Positions 53,901 to 61,755 of a stretch of 64,000 nucleotides of DNA are shown one piece after another. Numbering within the stretch: position 1 is the first letter of the stretch; each line of letters begins with the position of its first letter. The notes under the pieces are model-generated. The model searched no databases and was not told the DNA's origin. It saw only the letters and a program-made list of their open reading frames with translations. Origin of the DNA: an uncultured Lachnospiraceae bacterium (lineage in GTDB: Bacteria; Bacillota; Clostridia; Lachnospirales; Lachnospiraceae). A program made the position numbers and the translations under genes. The DNA lies in the NCBI GenBank assembly GCA_910577165.1, contig CAJTLX010000006.1, forward strand, positions 1 to 64,000, in the 5' to 3' direction.

Positions 53901-54078
53901 AGGAAAGTCCAGCGGATACCGGAACAAATTTTTCCCGGTCAAGCTCCTCATATTTTAGATGATCTTTGGTTTTAAATGCCTGAAATTCAATTTCCCCCAA
54001 AGGCTCATAAAAATCTGCCTCCAATGTCCGAATCCAATGCCTGATTCTCCCATCCCATTCCGGACTTAAAATCCCCAT
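50941..54078 (-). CDS. GH38-family alpha-mannosidase
   Basis: 1045 residues. GH38 signatures are AVGNAHIDLAWLWP (metal-binding His/Asp, about residue 262), WVEPDTNITGGESLIRQ, and VLWLPDSFGYSAALPQIL with the nucleophilic Asp near residue 375. A helical domain and beta-sandwich domains follow. No signal peptide, so it is a cytosolic exo-alpha-mannosidase for imported mannosides, probably host- or yeast-derived N-glycan fragments. Length is normal for bacterial class II enzymes. Confidence 0.95.
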   Translation of the reverse strand: MGILSPEWDGRIRHWIRTLEADFYEPLGEIEFQAFKTKDHLKYEELDREKFVPVSAGLSWGEAWEYCWFLGDILLPKKAEGERIVLDLKPSWESTLFVNGKEFGTYRAEWVAKAHHYLVDNTIAVNAKSGSSYHIAMETYAGHDYPGSGSNATGPVLPESNPFKKVKKNGDRRQLGTSTFGIWREEVYQLYMDVMTLWNLLQDLDQESLRAAKIAATLKQFTKEVEFEQDAEGRLSDYKKAREALKGALLAKNGSTMPQFWAVGNAHIDLAWLWPVAETRRKTARTFAAQLRLLEEYPDYCYIQSQPAAYEICRRDYPELFEKIRVAIREGRWIADGAMWVEPDTNITGGESLIRQILHGKRYFKEMFSVDSHVLWLPDSFGYSAALPQILMGCDVPYMVTQKIFWSYNGGERFPYHYFYWEGLDGTKITSFLPTSYTYQTDPGEICRTFKNRAQKEDLDAFLFPFGYGDGGGGPARDHIEYVLREKDLEGCPRVKMGSPEEFFHWMEEEGGPDHTYVGELYFSAHRGTYTSQAAIKKYNRRNEILLHEMEFFGSLLSMAGGSYDLARADKLWKTLLFHQFHDILPGSSIERVYKEAEVCQQALQEEALQIARNEAESLLKDKEGISIFNSLSFARKAVVLLPEEYQSGARTIEGVSVPVQKLKKGVVALVSLPSCGAVSLLPSDHCDKKEENLFPATIVKEGEGYRIENGKIAVWIDGAGQVISFVMKASGREISAGEMNQLRLYRDQPRAYDAWDIDSNYREEAPEFAKVEGISILDQGLLAVLEVKGKIGKSEYTQRICLGAEGERLEFDTKIEWREMHRLLKVSFPVDVHTENARHEIQFGYVKRPTHRSRQYDKDRFEVCNHRYTALCDESHGAALLNNSKYGISANKNDMELTLLRASTSPARADNGMQHFAYALYAWEGSFIESDVVRQGYEFNVEPFVIEGSIPAFEAVSILPKNIILEAMKPAEDGSGDVIFRLYEAAGAAVNAEIKIELPVGKIWECNMLEEEKTLLSEGKENLPVLHLAFRAFEIKTLRLQKVN

Positions 54079-54161
54079 AATGCCGCCCCCTTTTGCACAT
54101 TATATTTTGCTAATATTATAATTTATTTTTCCGTGACTGTAAATGGAAAGATACAAGCTTA

Positions 54162-54749
54162 TTATGGAAGATTGCTGATTTCCCTTCTTAATACCCCCGC
54201 AATTTCCTCCGTCAGTTCAAGATACACGCCCTCCTCAAAATGCACCCTGTCAGATTTTTGCAAATTTCTTTCGGCGCAGTGCTATCTCCAACTGGCGCAA
54301 GAAATTCGGGTGATGGATGCTCTCGCTTGTATTTAGGCGATCCACATGGAATTCGGGCAGTTTTTTCTGCACCATATCCCCATAGCCCGCACTGATGGAA
54401 TCCCCGACTAATAAAATCCGATTTCTCTCTCCCCTCTTGGCAGCGTAATTGAAAAATTGCTCCACTCTGCCCCCTGCGATAGTCCAAACAGAATGGCTTT
54501 TGAGCTAAGCTTATATTTCTCCTGGATAAATGGCTGAAATTCTGTCATTTTAGAAACTGCCTCCGGGCTGCCGTACAGATCGGAAATGCGGTAATAAACT
54601 ATCGTATACCCCTCTTTTAGCATTGCCAAATCAACCGCTGGAAACGCGCCGAAAAACTCAGCCCGCCAGATATAGGGCAATTCTCCTTTCTGAAATTTTT
54701 CAGGAAATACAATCCCGTATTCAAATCCCCGATACATTCCGGTTTTCAT
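54162..54749 (-). pseudogene. Broken esterase: alpha/beta-hydrolase start joined to an SGNH hydrolase remnant
   Basis: The first part (54408-54749) reads MYRGFEYGIVFPEKFQKGE and AILFGLSQGAE, with a nucleophile-elbow-like GLSQG. A frame change near 54485 leads to RVEQFFNYAAKRGERNRI and LLVGDSISAGYG, the block I motif of SGNH hydrolases, then NTSESIHHPNF. A second change near 54255 leads to SDRVHFEEGVYLELTEE, the terminal block V (D.VH). The middle of the SGNH domain is missing. It is adjacent to the GH38 gene and may once have de-esterified glycans. Confidence 0.7.
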
Positions 54750-54870
54750 TTTATATCCTTCTCAAAGCATAAATCTTCTCCTTCTCTTCTCTATCCAAAT
54801 TGTTTGTGCCGTATCTTTACAGTAACCGAATTATGTTTTAATTTTGTATATGGAAAATGGCTTGACTTTT

Positions 54871-54908
54871 TACCAAAAACCCTCTTTTTCAAATTGCACT
54901 TTTTGGTA
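54871..54908. promoter_or_regulatory. Inverted repeat spanning the -35 region of the Ig-like gene
   Basis: TACCAAAAA (54871-54879) and TTTTTGGTA (54900-54908), a perfect nine-base inverted repeat. The right arm overlaps the downstream edge of the -35 box of the promoter at 54894-54922. A repressor or activator site is likely. Confidence 0.55.
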
Positions 54909-54922
54909 GAACATGATATAAT
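54894..54922 (+). promoter_or_regulatory. Promoter of the Ig-like gene
   Basis: TTGCAC (54894-54899), 17 bases, TATAAT (54917-54922), about 50 bases before the ATG at 54973. Confidence 0.7.
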
Positions 54923-54972
54923 ATCGGAAAGGTAGTCAAAACCAAAATCTTAAGAAAGGCATGTGATGAAAA

Positions 54973-55311
54973 ATGTCAAATTATATTGAAATCGAAGGCG
55001 TAAGTGGCAATGAACAAGATATCATCCAAGAAGATATGAAATATCGCACCGGAAAATTTGTATGGCGTGTTTCTTTCTCCGCCCCCCTAAACCCGGCGAC
55101 GGTAAATAATATGAACCTTTATGTCACCGATGCCTCGGATAAACCGTTAAAAACCTCCATTCACTATGATCCTGTCGGGAATTATATTGAAATTGAACCC
55201 CGCGAAGCCTATGTTCAAAACACATCCTATGTTCTCACGATCACAAAGAACGTGGAGTCTAAAGGCGGGCAGAAACTGAAAAATGAAATGAAAGTCAAGT
55301 TCCACGTATAA
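54973..55311 (+). CDS. Single Ig-like domain protein (SbsA-type), no signal peptide
   Basis: 112 residues, one beta-sandwich with KFVWRVSFSAPLNPATVNNMN, NYIEIEPREAYVQNTSYVLTI and KSKGGQKLKNEMKVKF-like features of the SbsA Ig-like (Big_5) family. Such domains are usually repeats in long surface proteins; here it is the whole protein and no export signal is seen. It has its own promoter with an operator-like inverted repeat. Function unknown. Confidence 0.75.
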   Translation: MSNYIEIEGVSGNEQDIIQEDMKYRTGKFVWRVSFSAPLNPATVNNMNLYVTDASDKPLKTSIHYDPVGNYIEIEPREAYVQNTSYVLTITKNVESKGGQKLKNEMKVKFHV

Positions 55312-55350
55312 TCAGTAGGGAAGTATCTCTTCCCGCACATAAAAATGAAC

Positions 55351-55381
55351 TGTCACGCTGGATTTTTCCTGGCGTGACAGC
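55351..55381. terminator. Hairpin between converging genes
   Basis: CTGTCACGC and GCGTGACAG around a 13-base loop, between the Ig-like gene and the converging TPR/P-loop gene. No strong T-run on either side. Confidence 0.5.
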
Positions 55382-55401
55382 CCGCAAAAACTAAAAATTT
55401 A

Positions 55402-57519
55402 TCATAAATCTTCTGCGCACAACATCATCAATTCCTCTTGCTTATAGTTTCCCGCCAGAGCAAATTCACGCAGTATCCGTGCAGTTCTCTTTTCCGCTTT
55501 TCTTAATACCTCGCCCGTGTAACGCTCGATCGCGTCGTGGGGATTTTCGCGGTGTATTTCCAGCTCCTCACGAATTTTATAGAGAAACTCCTCCGCTACA
55601 GACTCCGTCATGAGGTACTCGTTGCTGTAGAGAATCCAAAGTGCCTGCACAAACCAGTCTTCCACTGACCATTCCGGCAGATGGATGCGATTGAGATAAA
55701 CGCGGTCAAACGCCTCGTTCTCCTTTAAAAACAGATTCATCCTTCTGCGCTCATCCTCCAAAATCACAGCGGTTTCCCCGGCAAACGCCTCATTCATCGC
55801 AAGAAGCTGCGCGGCCTTTTTGCGGTTCATCCCTGAAGTATGCTCCACAATCATTGTGGAGGATCTCAGCTGTTCCCGTTTTTCCTCAAGATCAATATGG
55901 TTGAGTTTATCGCCGCGAATTACCGCCACGCGCGGCAGGGAAACCCCGCCAAGCACCTGGATACATTTTGCAATCGCCTTCGCAAGCGTTGTCTTCCCGC
56001 TCTTTTCCTCCCCGGTCAAAATAATATTGATCGTCGGACTCCCCCCCTCCAGAATCCGCTCCATACAAGTAAAAATCTGTTCTCGCAAATTGGTAGAGGA
56101 CAGAAATGAACCAAAAAATTCCTCTGCCTTCATATTATGTTTTTTCAAATGCGCATCTAAGAGCGGTGCTTCCCTAGCATAATCGACAATCAATTCCTCC
56201 GGATATTCATAGAGAGGCTCTTTTTCCTCCTGCTGCTGAAAATTTTCTCCATTTTCTGGCGGCTCATTCTCAGGGGAAAGATTAATCTCTGGCAAAGGTT
56301 CTGCCTCTGAGGAACCGAGTCTGGCAAAGACCTCACTTTGAATTTTAAATTTCTTGGTTTCCTGCGCCTTCTGCATGGCGGCGCGCGCCATATTTTCCTC
56401 CTCTTCACTGTTGGTCATTTCACAGATAGCGCGGGATAATTCCTCCTCGCTCTTTCCCTGTTCCAACATAAGATTAAGCTTTTCTTCAATCTCTTTCTCC
56501 CTGGCAGCTTTTTCCTCCTGAGCTTTCCTCTCCCTCGCTGCCTTCTCCTCCTGTAGCCTGCGCACAGCCCTCTCCGCCGCAGTTTCCTCTTCTGTGGCAG
56601 CAGTTTCTTCTCCTGCACTTAGATCCTGCACAGATAATTCATGACCCGCGCCTGTCTTCATTCGAATCTGATCCGCCACTTGCATTCCCTGCAAAAGATC
56701 CATTGTATTTTGCTGCTTTATCATCTCGTCCGTAACCGCGCCAAATTCCCTGGTATTCCAGATAATGTCCTTGCCTTCCTCCTCGTAAACTGGCTTGCCA
56801 AAACGCTCCTGATTGTATTCTTCCTCGGAATAATGTGTGTTGCCCTCCGGCATAGTTGCCTCTTCAATAAATTCTTCCAACTCTTTTTCGCTTCTGCCCG
56901 CGTCCATCAACTTGCGCACTTCCCGCGCAATCCCCCCCTCCTCCGCGGCACGCTCTAAATAGATGGCGCGCAATCCCCTCGCGCGCTCCACATACATCCC
57001 GTTGCCAAACCAGAGAATAATATCATTGCACTCGCTAATACACTCCTCGACCTGTCCGTTCTTATGGTAGAGCTTTGCTAACTCGTAGGACCAGTCCTCC
57101 ATAAAATTTTCTGATTTTAACTGCTCAAGGTCATAGATTAACACATCCATCTCTTCCCCACGTAGTTTATCAATATGATAGCGAAAAATATGCCGATAAA
57201 AATCTTTTGGTGCCATCTCGCAAAAATCGCGCAGATAAGTTTCCGCCATGTCCGCCATCGACAATTTCAGGCAGAGATTGATCAGATGAATCAGAATTCT
57301 TCTCGTCCTGCTGTTGAGATAAATCTGCTCATAATAAACAAGTGCGGTATCATAGACTCCTTTTTTGTCATAAGCCTCCGCGACCACGCTCAAATCCGCA
57401 GCACTCCGAATTCTCGCAGAATCCACAGTCTTTGCGATCTCAAGTGCCTGATCATAATTTTTTGCTTCCAGTGCCCGCCGGATCTTTTCTATTTTTACGG
57501 AATTACTGCTCCTGTCCAT
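55402..57519 (-). CDS. TPR-containing P-loop ATPase of unknown function
   Basis: About 705 residues from the ATG at 57519 (the frame extends six codons to a TTG). The N-terminal 220 residues are TPR-like helices (EIAKTVDSARIRSAADLSVVAEAY). A Glu/Ala/Lys-rich coiled-coil (about 315-400) follows. The C-terminal 200 residues are an AAA-type domain with Walker A GEEKSGKTTLAKAIAKC and a Walker B-like TAVILEDERRR. It is third in the minus-strand cluster after the cNMP-binding protein and the ABC ATPase, 20 bases after the latter. Function unknown; an adaptor or remodelling ATPase is a guess. Confidence 0.65.
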   Translation of the reverse strand: MDRSSNSVKIEKIRRALEAKNYDQALEIAKTVDSARIRSAADLSVVAEAYDKKGVYDTALVYYEQIYLNSRTRRILIHLINLCLKLSMADMAETYLRDFCEMAPKDFYRHIFRYHIDKLRGEEMDVLIYDLEQLKSENFMEDWSYELAKLYHKNGQVEECISECNDIILWFGNGMYVERARGLRAIYLERAAEEGGIAREVRKLMDAGRSEKELEEFIEEATMPEGNTHYSEEEYNQERFGKPVYEEEGKDIIWNTREFGAVTDEMIKQQNTMDLLQGMQVADQIRMKTGAGHELSVQDLSAGEETAATEEETAAERAVRRLQEEKAARERKAQEEKAAREKEIEEKLNLMLEQGKSEEELSRAICEMTNSEEEENMARAAMQKAQETKKFKIQSEVFARLGSSEAEPLPEINLSPENEPPENGENFQQQEEKEPLYEYPEELIVDYAREAPLLDAHLKKHNMKAEEFFGSFLSSTNLREQIFTCMERILEGGSPTINIILTGEEKSGKTTLAKAIAKCIQVLGGVSLPRVAVIRGDKLNHIDLEEKREQLRSSTMIVEHTSGMNRKKAAQLLAMNEAFAGETAVILEDERRRMNLFLKENEAFDRVYLNRIHLPEWSVEDWFVQALWILYSNEYLMTESVAEEFLYKIREELEIHRENPHDAIERYTGEVLRKAEKRTARILREFALAGNYKQEELMMLCAEDL

Positions 57520-57539
57520 ACGAATCACCCAATCCAAAT

Positions 57540-58274
57540 TTATTCTTCAAAAAGTCCACTGTAAAACTGCTCCAACGTAAGTTTTCTCTCCCCCGAAAAT
57601 AGCGCGTTTTTTAAGGAGGTATTACAGATGGTATGTCCTCCATCAAGCACACAGATACTATCACAGATTTTCTCGATCTCATCCATGGAATGTCCGACAT
57701 AGATCACTGCTGTTTTCTTTTCTGCAAGTTCCCTCACCGCCCGCAAAATCATATTTCTTGATGCCAGATCAACACCCACTGTCGGCTCATCCAAGATCAG
57801 AAGTTCCGGCTCCCCCAAAAGTGCGACCGCGATATTTAGCCGCCTTTTCATTCCCCCGGAATACTCACTGACGCGCTTTTTTAATATTTCCCTGGTAAGT
57901 CCTACCATCTCTGCCGCGCTTTTCATCCGCTCCTTTAAAAAGCTGCCAAAAATACCCCCTGCACGACCAAAGAATTTTAGATTATCCACGCCATTTAGCG
58001 ATTCATACAGTGCGATATCCTGCGGCACATATCCAAGCTTTTTGCGCAGCAGGCGCGGATTCTTGCAGATATCCTCCTTATGGAAAAGTATCTGCCCCTC
58101 ATCCGGTTTTGCCAGTGTTGCAATCATGGAGATTGCGGTTGACTTACCCGCACCGTTTGTCCCGATAAGACCAAGCACTTCCCCCCGCGCAAGGTGAAAG
58201 GAAAGTCCGTCCACCGCCTTTTTTCCCCGGTAACTCTTTGAAATTCCCTCCACGCAAAGACAAAACTCATCCAT
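57540..58274 (-). CDS. ABC transporter ATP-binding protein
   Basis: 244 residues. Walker A GTNGAGKSTAISM, Q-loop YVPQDIALYESL, signature YSGGMKRRLNIAVALL and Walker B LLILDEPTVGVD are complete. It resembles the ATPase of ABC-2-type exporters. No permease gene lies next to it in this window; its neighbours are a cNMP-binding protein (33 bases upstream) and a TPR/P-loop ATPase. The permease may be elsewhere, or the protein may serve a non-transport role. Confidence 0.9.
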   Translation of the reverse strand: MDEFCLCVEGISKSYRGKKAVDGLSFHLARGEVLGLIGTNGAGKSTAISMIATLAKPDEGQILFHKEDICKNPRLLRKKLGYVPQDIALYESLNGVDNLKFFGRAGGIFGSFLKERMKSAAEMVGLTREILKKRVSEYSGGMKRRLNIAVALLGEPELLILDEPTVGVDLASRNMILRAVRELAEKKTAVIYVGHSMDEIEKICDSICVLDGGHTICNTSLKNALFSGERKLTLEQFYSGLFEE

Positions 58275-58307
58275 CGTCCTCCCCCTCCCTGCCGATTACG
58301 ATAAACC

Positions 58308-60638
58308 CTAATTTTCCTGATAATAGCGCAGAGTTTGTAAAACTTCCGGCGGCACTTCAGTCTTTCCATCCTTATTTATCTGACGAATTCGCATATCAAG
58401 CTCGTGGGCATTCTTTGCGCGCTCCCTCTCCGGTTTTGCAAGTGCCTCCTCAAAGATTGGCTGCCCCGCCAATTTCTGGCGCACTGGCTTTGAGAATGGG
58501 CAGTACATCGCCAAGATATCCCTGGCAGTCTTGTTTAGGCGGATCGCACCGCTCGATTCATTGCGCACCCATAGTTCATAGTCCATAGCGAAAATTTCAC
58601 GCGAATTATTTTTTCCTTTTTGAATCTGAAGCTTTAATTTCTCTTTCTTCTCCTCGGAAAGATCATGATTTTTGCGATAAAACTGCAAATAATCACAATA
58701 CTCCGAAGTGAGAGATCGATACTTGATATTATTCCAGCTTCCCCCCTGCAAGAAACGGCAGAGTTCCCAGCGGTACCTGCCAAGCATTTTGACCATCGCC
58801 GCCTCCAGATCCTCCTCAAAAAAAGCAGGAAAAATAAATCTGCCATGGGACTCTCTGCGCTTTCCGGAACTCTCCTGCCACATGGACGCGCGCGAACCCA
58901 CTGTCGGCATCAAAATGATATCCGGGTAGTATTCTTTCATAATATAGATCTTATCAATTCCTTTGTCCGGTCTTGTATATAATACATCACGATAAAATAC
59001 ACTGTAATCGATGCATCTGATACGCATAATCATCGAATCTATTTTCTCCAGGGTCAGCGCAGTTTTTTCAAGCCCCTGCATAACCATATCCTGGTGCAGT
59101 ACCGGCACAAACAAACTGACCTGACCATTTACTAGTCGATTGTTCGACTGGAACATATTGCGGATCTCATAATGCAGCTTTTCCTTTTGATTCAGCAAAA
59201 GCTGCTTTTCCTGTGCTTCCGTAATCTGACTCGATTTGCGCATATTGCGCACATATTCTGTAAAATCTTCATCCATCTCACTTTTGGAAGGTTCTCTGTC
59301 ACCGATATAAACCGTTTCAAGCCATTCCCGAATCGTATAGATTCTGCCGCCCTTACCGTAAGAACCAGTAAATTTTGTTCCAATTCGCGAGATCAAAAAA
59401 TTTAATGTCGGTTTATCTAATAATTTTTCACTTACATAGCCATAATTTAAAAATAATTCCACTGCCATCGGCAGATCAAATTTTTTATAAGCACGCACTA
59501 ATGTAACTTCATAAAGTTCATAAAAGAGTGAGGAAATTCCACGGCGCAGTGCCCGGATATTATCCTCACTGCCCATTCGGTTCTTTGAGGACTCAAACTC
59601 CTCAATCAGCCCCTTAAATTTCTCCGCCTTCTCCGCGTCAAACCCGGAATACTTGATAATCTGATCAAGCGATCCCGCCAGTTCGCTCAGGTGTTCCGCA
59701 CTCGTGGTTTCCTCCTGGCTCATCTCCTCCGGCTGATCACCATTTAGAAGTGCCACATACAATTTCTCTATCTTCTCGCGATTTACACATGGCGTGCGCC
59801 CCGTCTTCTTCTCAATCAAATTCTCCAGCGCATTAATCTGCTCCATGCACTCATCCACCCATTTACCCGCTGTCTTTTCCACCCCGCCCTTGGATGTTTT
59901 TAGGGCAAGGCCAATTAACGACTGGAAAAATCCGCTTGCGCCGTCCTCCCCAACCATCTGCTCCAACAACTCTTTCAGATATTCCGCTGCATCATTGCAC
60001 TCAAGCACAAGTTCCGCAAGCACCCCGGAAGACTGCTCCAGCGGAAAAAGCGCGATCCCCGCGCCATAGCCGTAAAAATTCTTCATCACATCCACCGGCA
60101 CCAGCGCGCTCTCCAGATAAAAACTAAGCTTTTCCGGATCAACCAGGGAGGCAACATCAATGGGTGATAGTTTCTCAATCTCTGGCTGGCGAAGCGTCCC
60201 TAAATTCCCCTGCGTTGTAAAAGAGATGTAATCCCTGTAAGTATTCGTAAGCCATGCAAAACTTATCTCCGCCTGCTTTTTAAATTCCAGTCTTGCGCGA
60301 TACAAATTATTGATAATGCGTACCGCTGAGTACATCAAAAGTCCACGGTAATCCTTTTTCATGCCCAATAGCCGGTCAACGGTGGAAACCCCATCCGCCG
60401 GGAACGCATAGATAACCGTATCTTCCACTGCGGCACAGCTGCTTAATGCCTTGCCCATATACAAGTCCTGCACACCCAAAAAACAGCCGTTCCCCAATAC
60501 GATACGGCTCCCCTCGTTATACAGTTCCACATAGCCCTTTAACACAACACAGACATACTGTATCGGCTCGCCCTCCGCATAAATCACCGTCCCCTTCTGG
60601 ACCTCGTTCATCTGGTTCATCTTCAATCCTATATCCAT
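58308..60638 (-). CDS. Large protein with N-terminal cyclic-nucleotide-binding domain
   Basis: 776 residues. The N-terminal 120 residues fold like the cNMP-binding domain (KGTVIYAEGEPIQYVCVVLKGYVELY), but the phosphate-binding cassette (FLGVQDLYMGKALSSCAAVEDT) lacks the usual Gly-Glu and Arg, so nucleotide binding is doubtful. The remaining 650 residues are helical with no family I recognise (RCIDYSVFYRDVLYTRPDK). No helix-turn-helix, so it is not a Crp-type regulator. The start is uncertain between Met1 and Met7. It is first in the cluster with an ABC ATPase and a TPR/P-loop ATPase. Confidence 0.7.
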   Translation of the reverse strand: MDIGLKMNQMNEVQKGTVIYAEGEPIQYVCVVLKGYVELYNEGSRIVLGNGCFLGVQDLYMGKALSSCAAVEDTVIYAFPADGVSTVDRLLGMKKDYRGLLMYSAVRIINNLYRARLEFKKQAEISFAWLTNTYRDYISFTTQGNLGTLRQPEIEKLSPIDVASLVDPEKLSFYLESALVPVDVMKNFYGYGAGIALFPLEQSSGVLAELVLECNDAAEYLKELLEQMVGEDGASGFFQSLIGLALKTSKGGVEKTAGKWVDECMEQINALENLIEKKTGRTPCVNREKIEKLYVALLNGDQPEEMSQEETTSAEHLSELAGSLDQIIKYSGFDAEKAEKFKGLIEEFESSKNRMGSEDNIRALRRGISSLFYELYEVTLVRAYKKFDLPMAVELFLNYGYVSEKLLDKPTLNFLISRIGTKFTGSYGKGGRIYTIREWLETVYIGDREPSKSEMDEDFTEYVRNMRKSSQITEAQEKQLLLNQKEKLHYEIRNMFQSNNRLVNGQVSLFVPVLHQDMVMQGLEKTALTLEKIDSMIMRIRCIDYSVFYRDVLYTRPDKGIDKIYIMKEYYPDIILMPTVGSRASMWQESSGKRRESHGRFIFPAFFEEDLEAAMVKMLGRYRWELCRFLQGGSWNNIKYRSLTSEYCDYLQFYRKNHDLSEEKKEKLKLQIQKGKNNSREIFAMDYELWVRNESSGAIRLNKTARDILAMYCPFSKPVRQKLAGQPIFEEALAKPERERAKNAHELDMRIRQINKDGKTEVPPEVLQTLRYYQEN

Positions 60639-60998
60639 TCCGCCTAGTCCTTTCCAAAATTTACCTTATAAATAATCCCCACAACAACCTTTCTTTTCCG
60701 CCCAAATACCCCCTGTCCGGTTTATGTGAATATACAAAAAAACTCCTGCATACTATTATATACGAAAATATGGAATAGGAAAAGAAAAATTTCGAAAAAA
60801 ATGAAAAAACAGGAGTATAATTGGAAATTCATTTCAAAAAGCAGAGTTTTATTTCGATTATGTAAGTATAAAAATATCTTTTCTTGAAATCAGATATTTT
60901 GGTTGTATATAAAATACTATAAATATTATTACTTAAAAGCAGAATTTATTATGGGTGAGAAAAACAAATAATCTGAAAGATAAAAAAAGACATAATAA
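60639..60998. other. A+T-rich gap, no gene recognised
   Basis: About 360 bases containing the 5' region of the cNMP-domain gene and an AAAATATCT/AGATATTTT hairpin (60871-60900). The SRP RNA's T-rich 3' end lies at 60980-60990. Confidence 0.5.
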
Positions 60999-61264
60999 TT
61001 CCGCGCGGCTTGCTTCGAATGACCTCCACAGACGTTACCTCTGCAGCCAACTCGACTCAGGCTTCCTCACGGCACATAGGAGTATCCACTTAGTGCTGCT
61101 GCATTCCTGCCCTGACACGGTTCATGAAGTCCCATTGCGTAAGACCCAAGCGTCAACATCGCTTACAGAGGGCAGCTCCACAGAGCATCACCCTCGGCGC
61201 GCCATCACCCCTGCTATAGCGGATTGCAGGTACAGGGCACCGCTATCTCCCCGGCTGCGCGGAA
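60999..61264 (-). ncRNA. ffs: Signal recognition particle RNA, large Bacillus-type
   Basis: About 266 bases. The universally conserved domain IV appears on the minus strand as GTGTCAGG, GGAA and GCAGCAGCACTAAG, in the correct order. The two ends (TTCCGCGC and GCGCGGAA) pair, and the length fits the long SRP RNA with an Alu domain found in Bacillus and clostridia. It binds Ffh to target membrane and secreted proteins. A T-rich end follows at 60981-60990. Exact ends are estimates from the pairing. Confidence 0.9.
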
Positions 61265-61328
61265 ACTTTCTGACAAAATTAGTAAAATATAGCAGCGCGT
61301 AAGAATTTTTCATCAAAATATCAGCTGC

Positions 61329-61357
61329 GCCCGTATCCATAGAATAAAGATACGGGC
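61329..61357 (-). other. Hairpin in the leader between the SRP RNA promoter and the mature RNA
   Basis: GCCCGTATC and GATACGGGC form a nine-base stem about 65 bases upstream of the SRP RNA 5' end, and start about four bases after the promoter -10. It may be a processing site or an early structure. Confidence 0.5.
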
Positions 61358-61360
61358 TTT

Positions 61361-61389
61361 AGTATACTTTATTTTGAATGGTTTGTCAA
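61361..61389 (-). promoter_or_regulatory. Promoter of the SRP RNA gene
   Basis: Minus-strand TTGACA (61384-61389), 17 bases, TATACT (61361-61366). The predicted transcript begins about 90 bases before the SRP RNA. Confidence 0.75.
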
Positions 61390-61408
61390 GGAGTTAAGAA
61401 AAAAAATA

Positions 61409-61675
61409 TTACTGTAAATTACAGTATTGGATAAGCTGCGGAAAATATTTTGCATTTTCCCGTATATATTCCCGCTTAAACGCGGCAAATTTAGATTCCC
61501 TTCTAAGTATTCCCCTTATTTCCTTAGACTCTGAATTCTCTTTCAATTTTTCCAAGTACTTATACAGCTTATTCATTTCTTTATTTAGTTCCTGTAACCG
61601 CAATTCGCCCGCGCATATCCGAATGCCTGTATTTTTTAAATTGAAGACTTCCAAAATTAACTGTGCTGTTGGCAA
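61409..61675 (-). CDS. Uncertain small charged helical protein
   Basis: Up to 88 residues, rich in Lys, Glu and Leu with a helical middle (ELNKEMNKLYKYLEKLKEN). The first codon is not ATG and has no proper ribosome site. An internal ATG would leave about 54 residues. It overlaps the 5' region of the divergent heparinase-family gene. It may be a gene fragment or not a gene. Confidence 0.3.
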   Translation of the reverse strand: MPTAQLILEVFNLKNTGIRICAGELRLQELNKEMNKLYKYLEKLKENSESKEIRGILRRESKFAAFKREYIRENAKYFPQLIQYCNLQ

Positions 61676-61755
61676 AATCCTTTATTTTCGTTGACTTTTA
61701 TCTTCAAATTTTCTATAATGAAAGCGTATATAAAATTACAGAAAAGAGGTATCCA

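Noticed and set aside
58308..60638. Crp/Fnr-type transcription factor
   Set aside because: The cNMP-like domain lacks a following helix-turn-helix, and the protein is three times too long.
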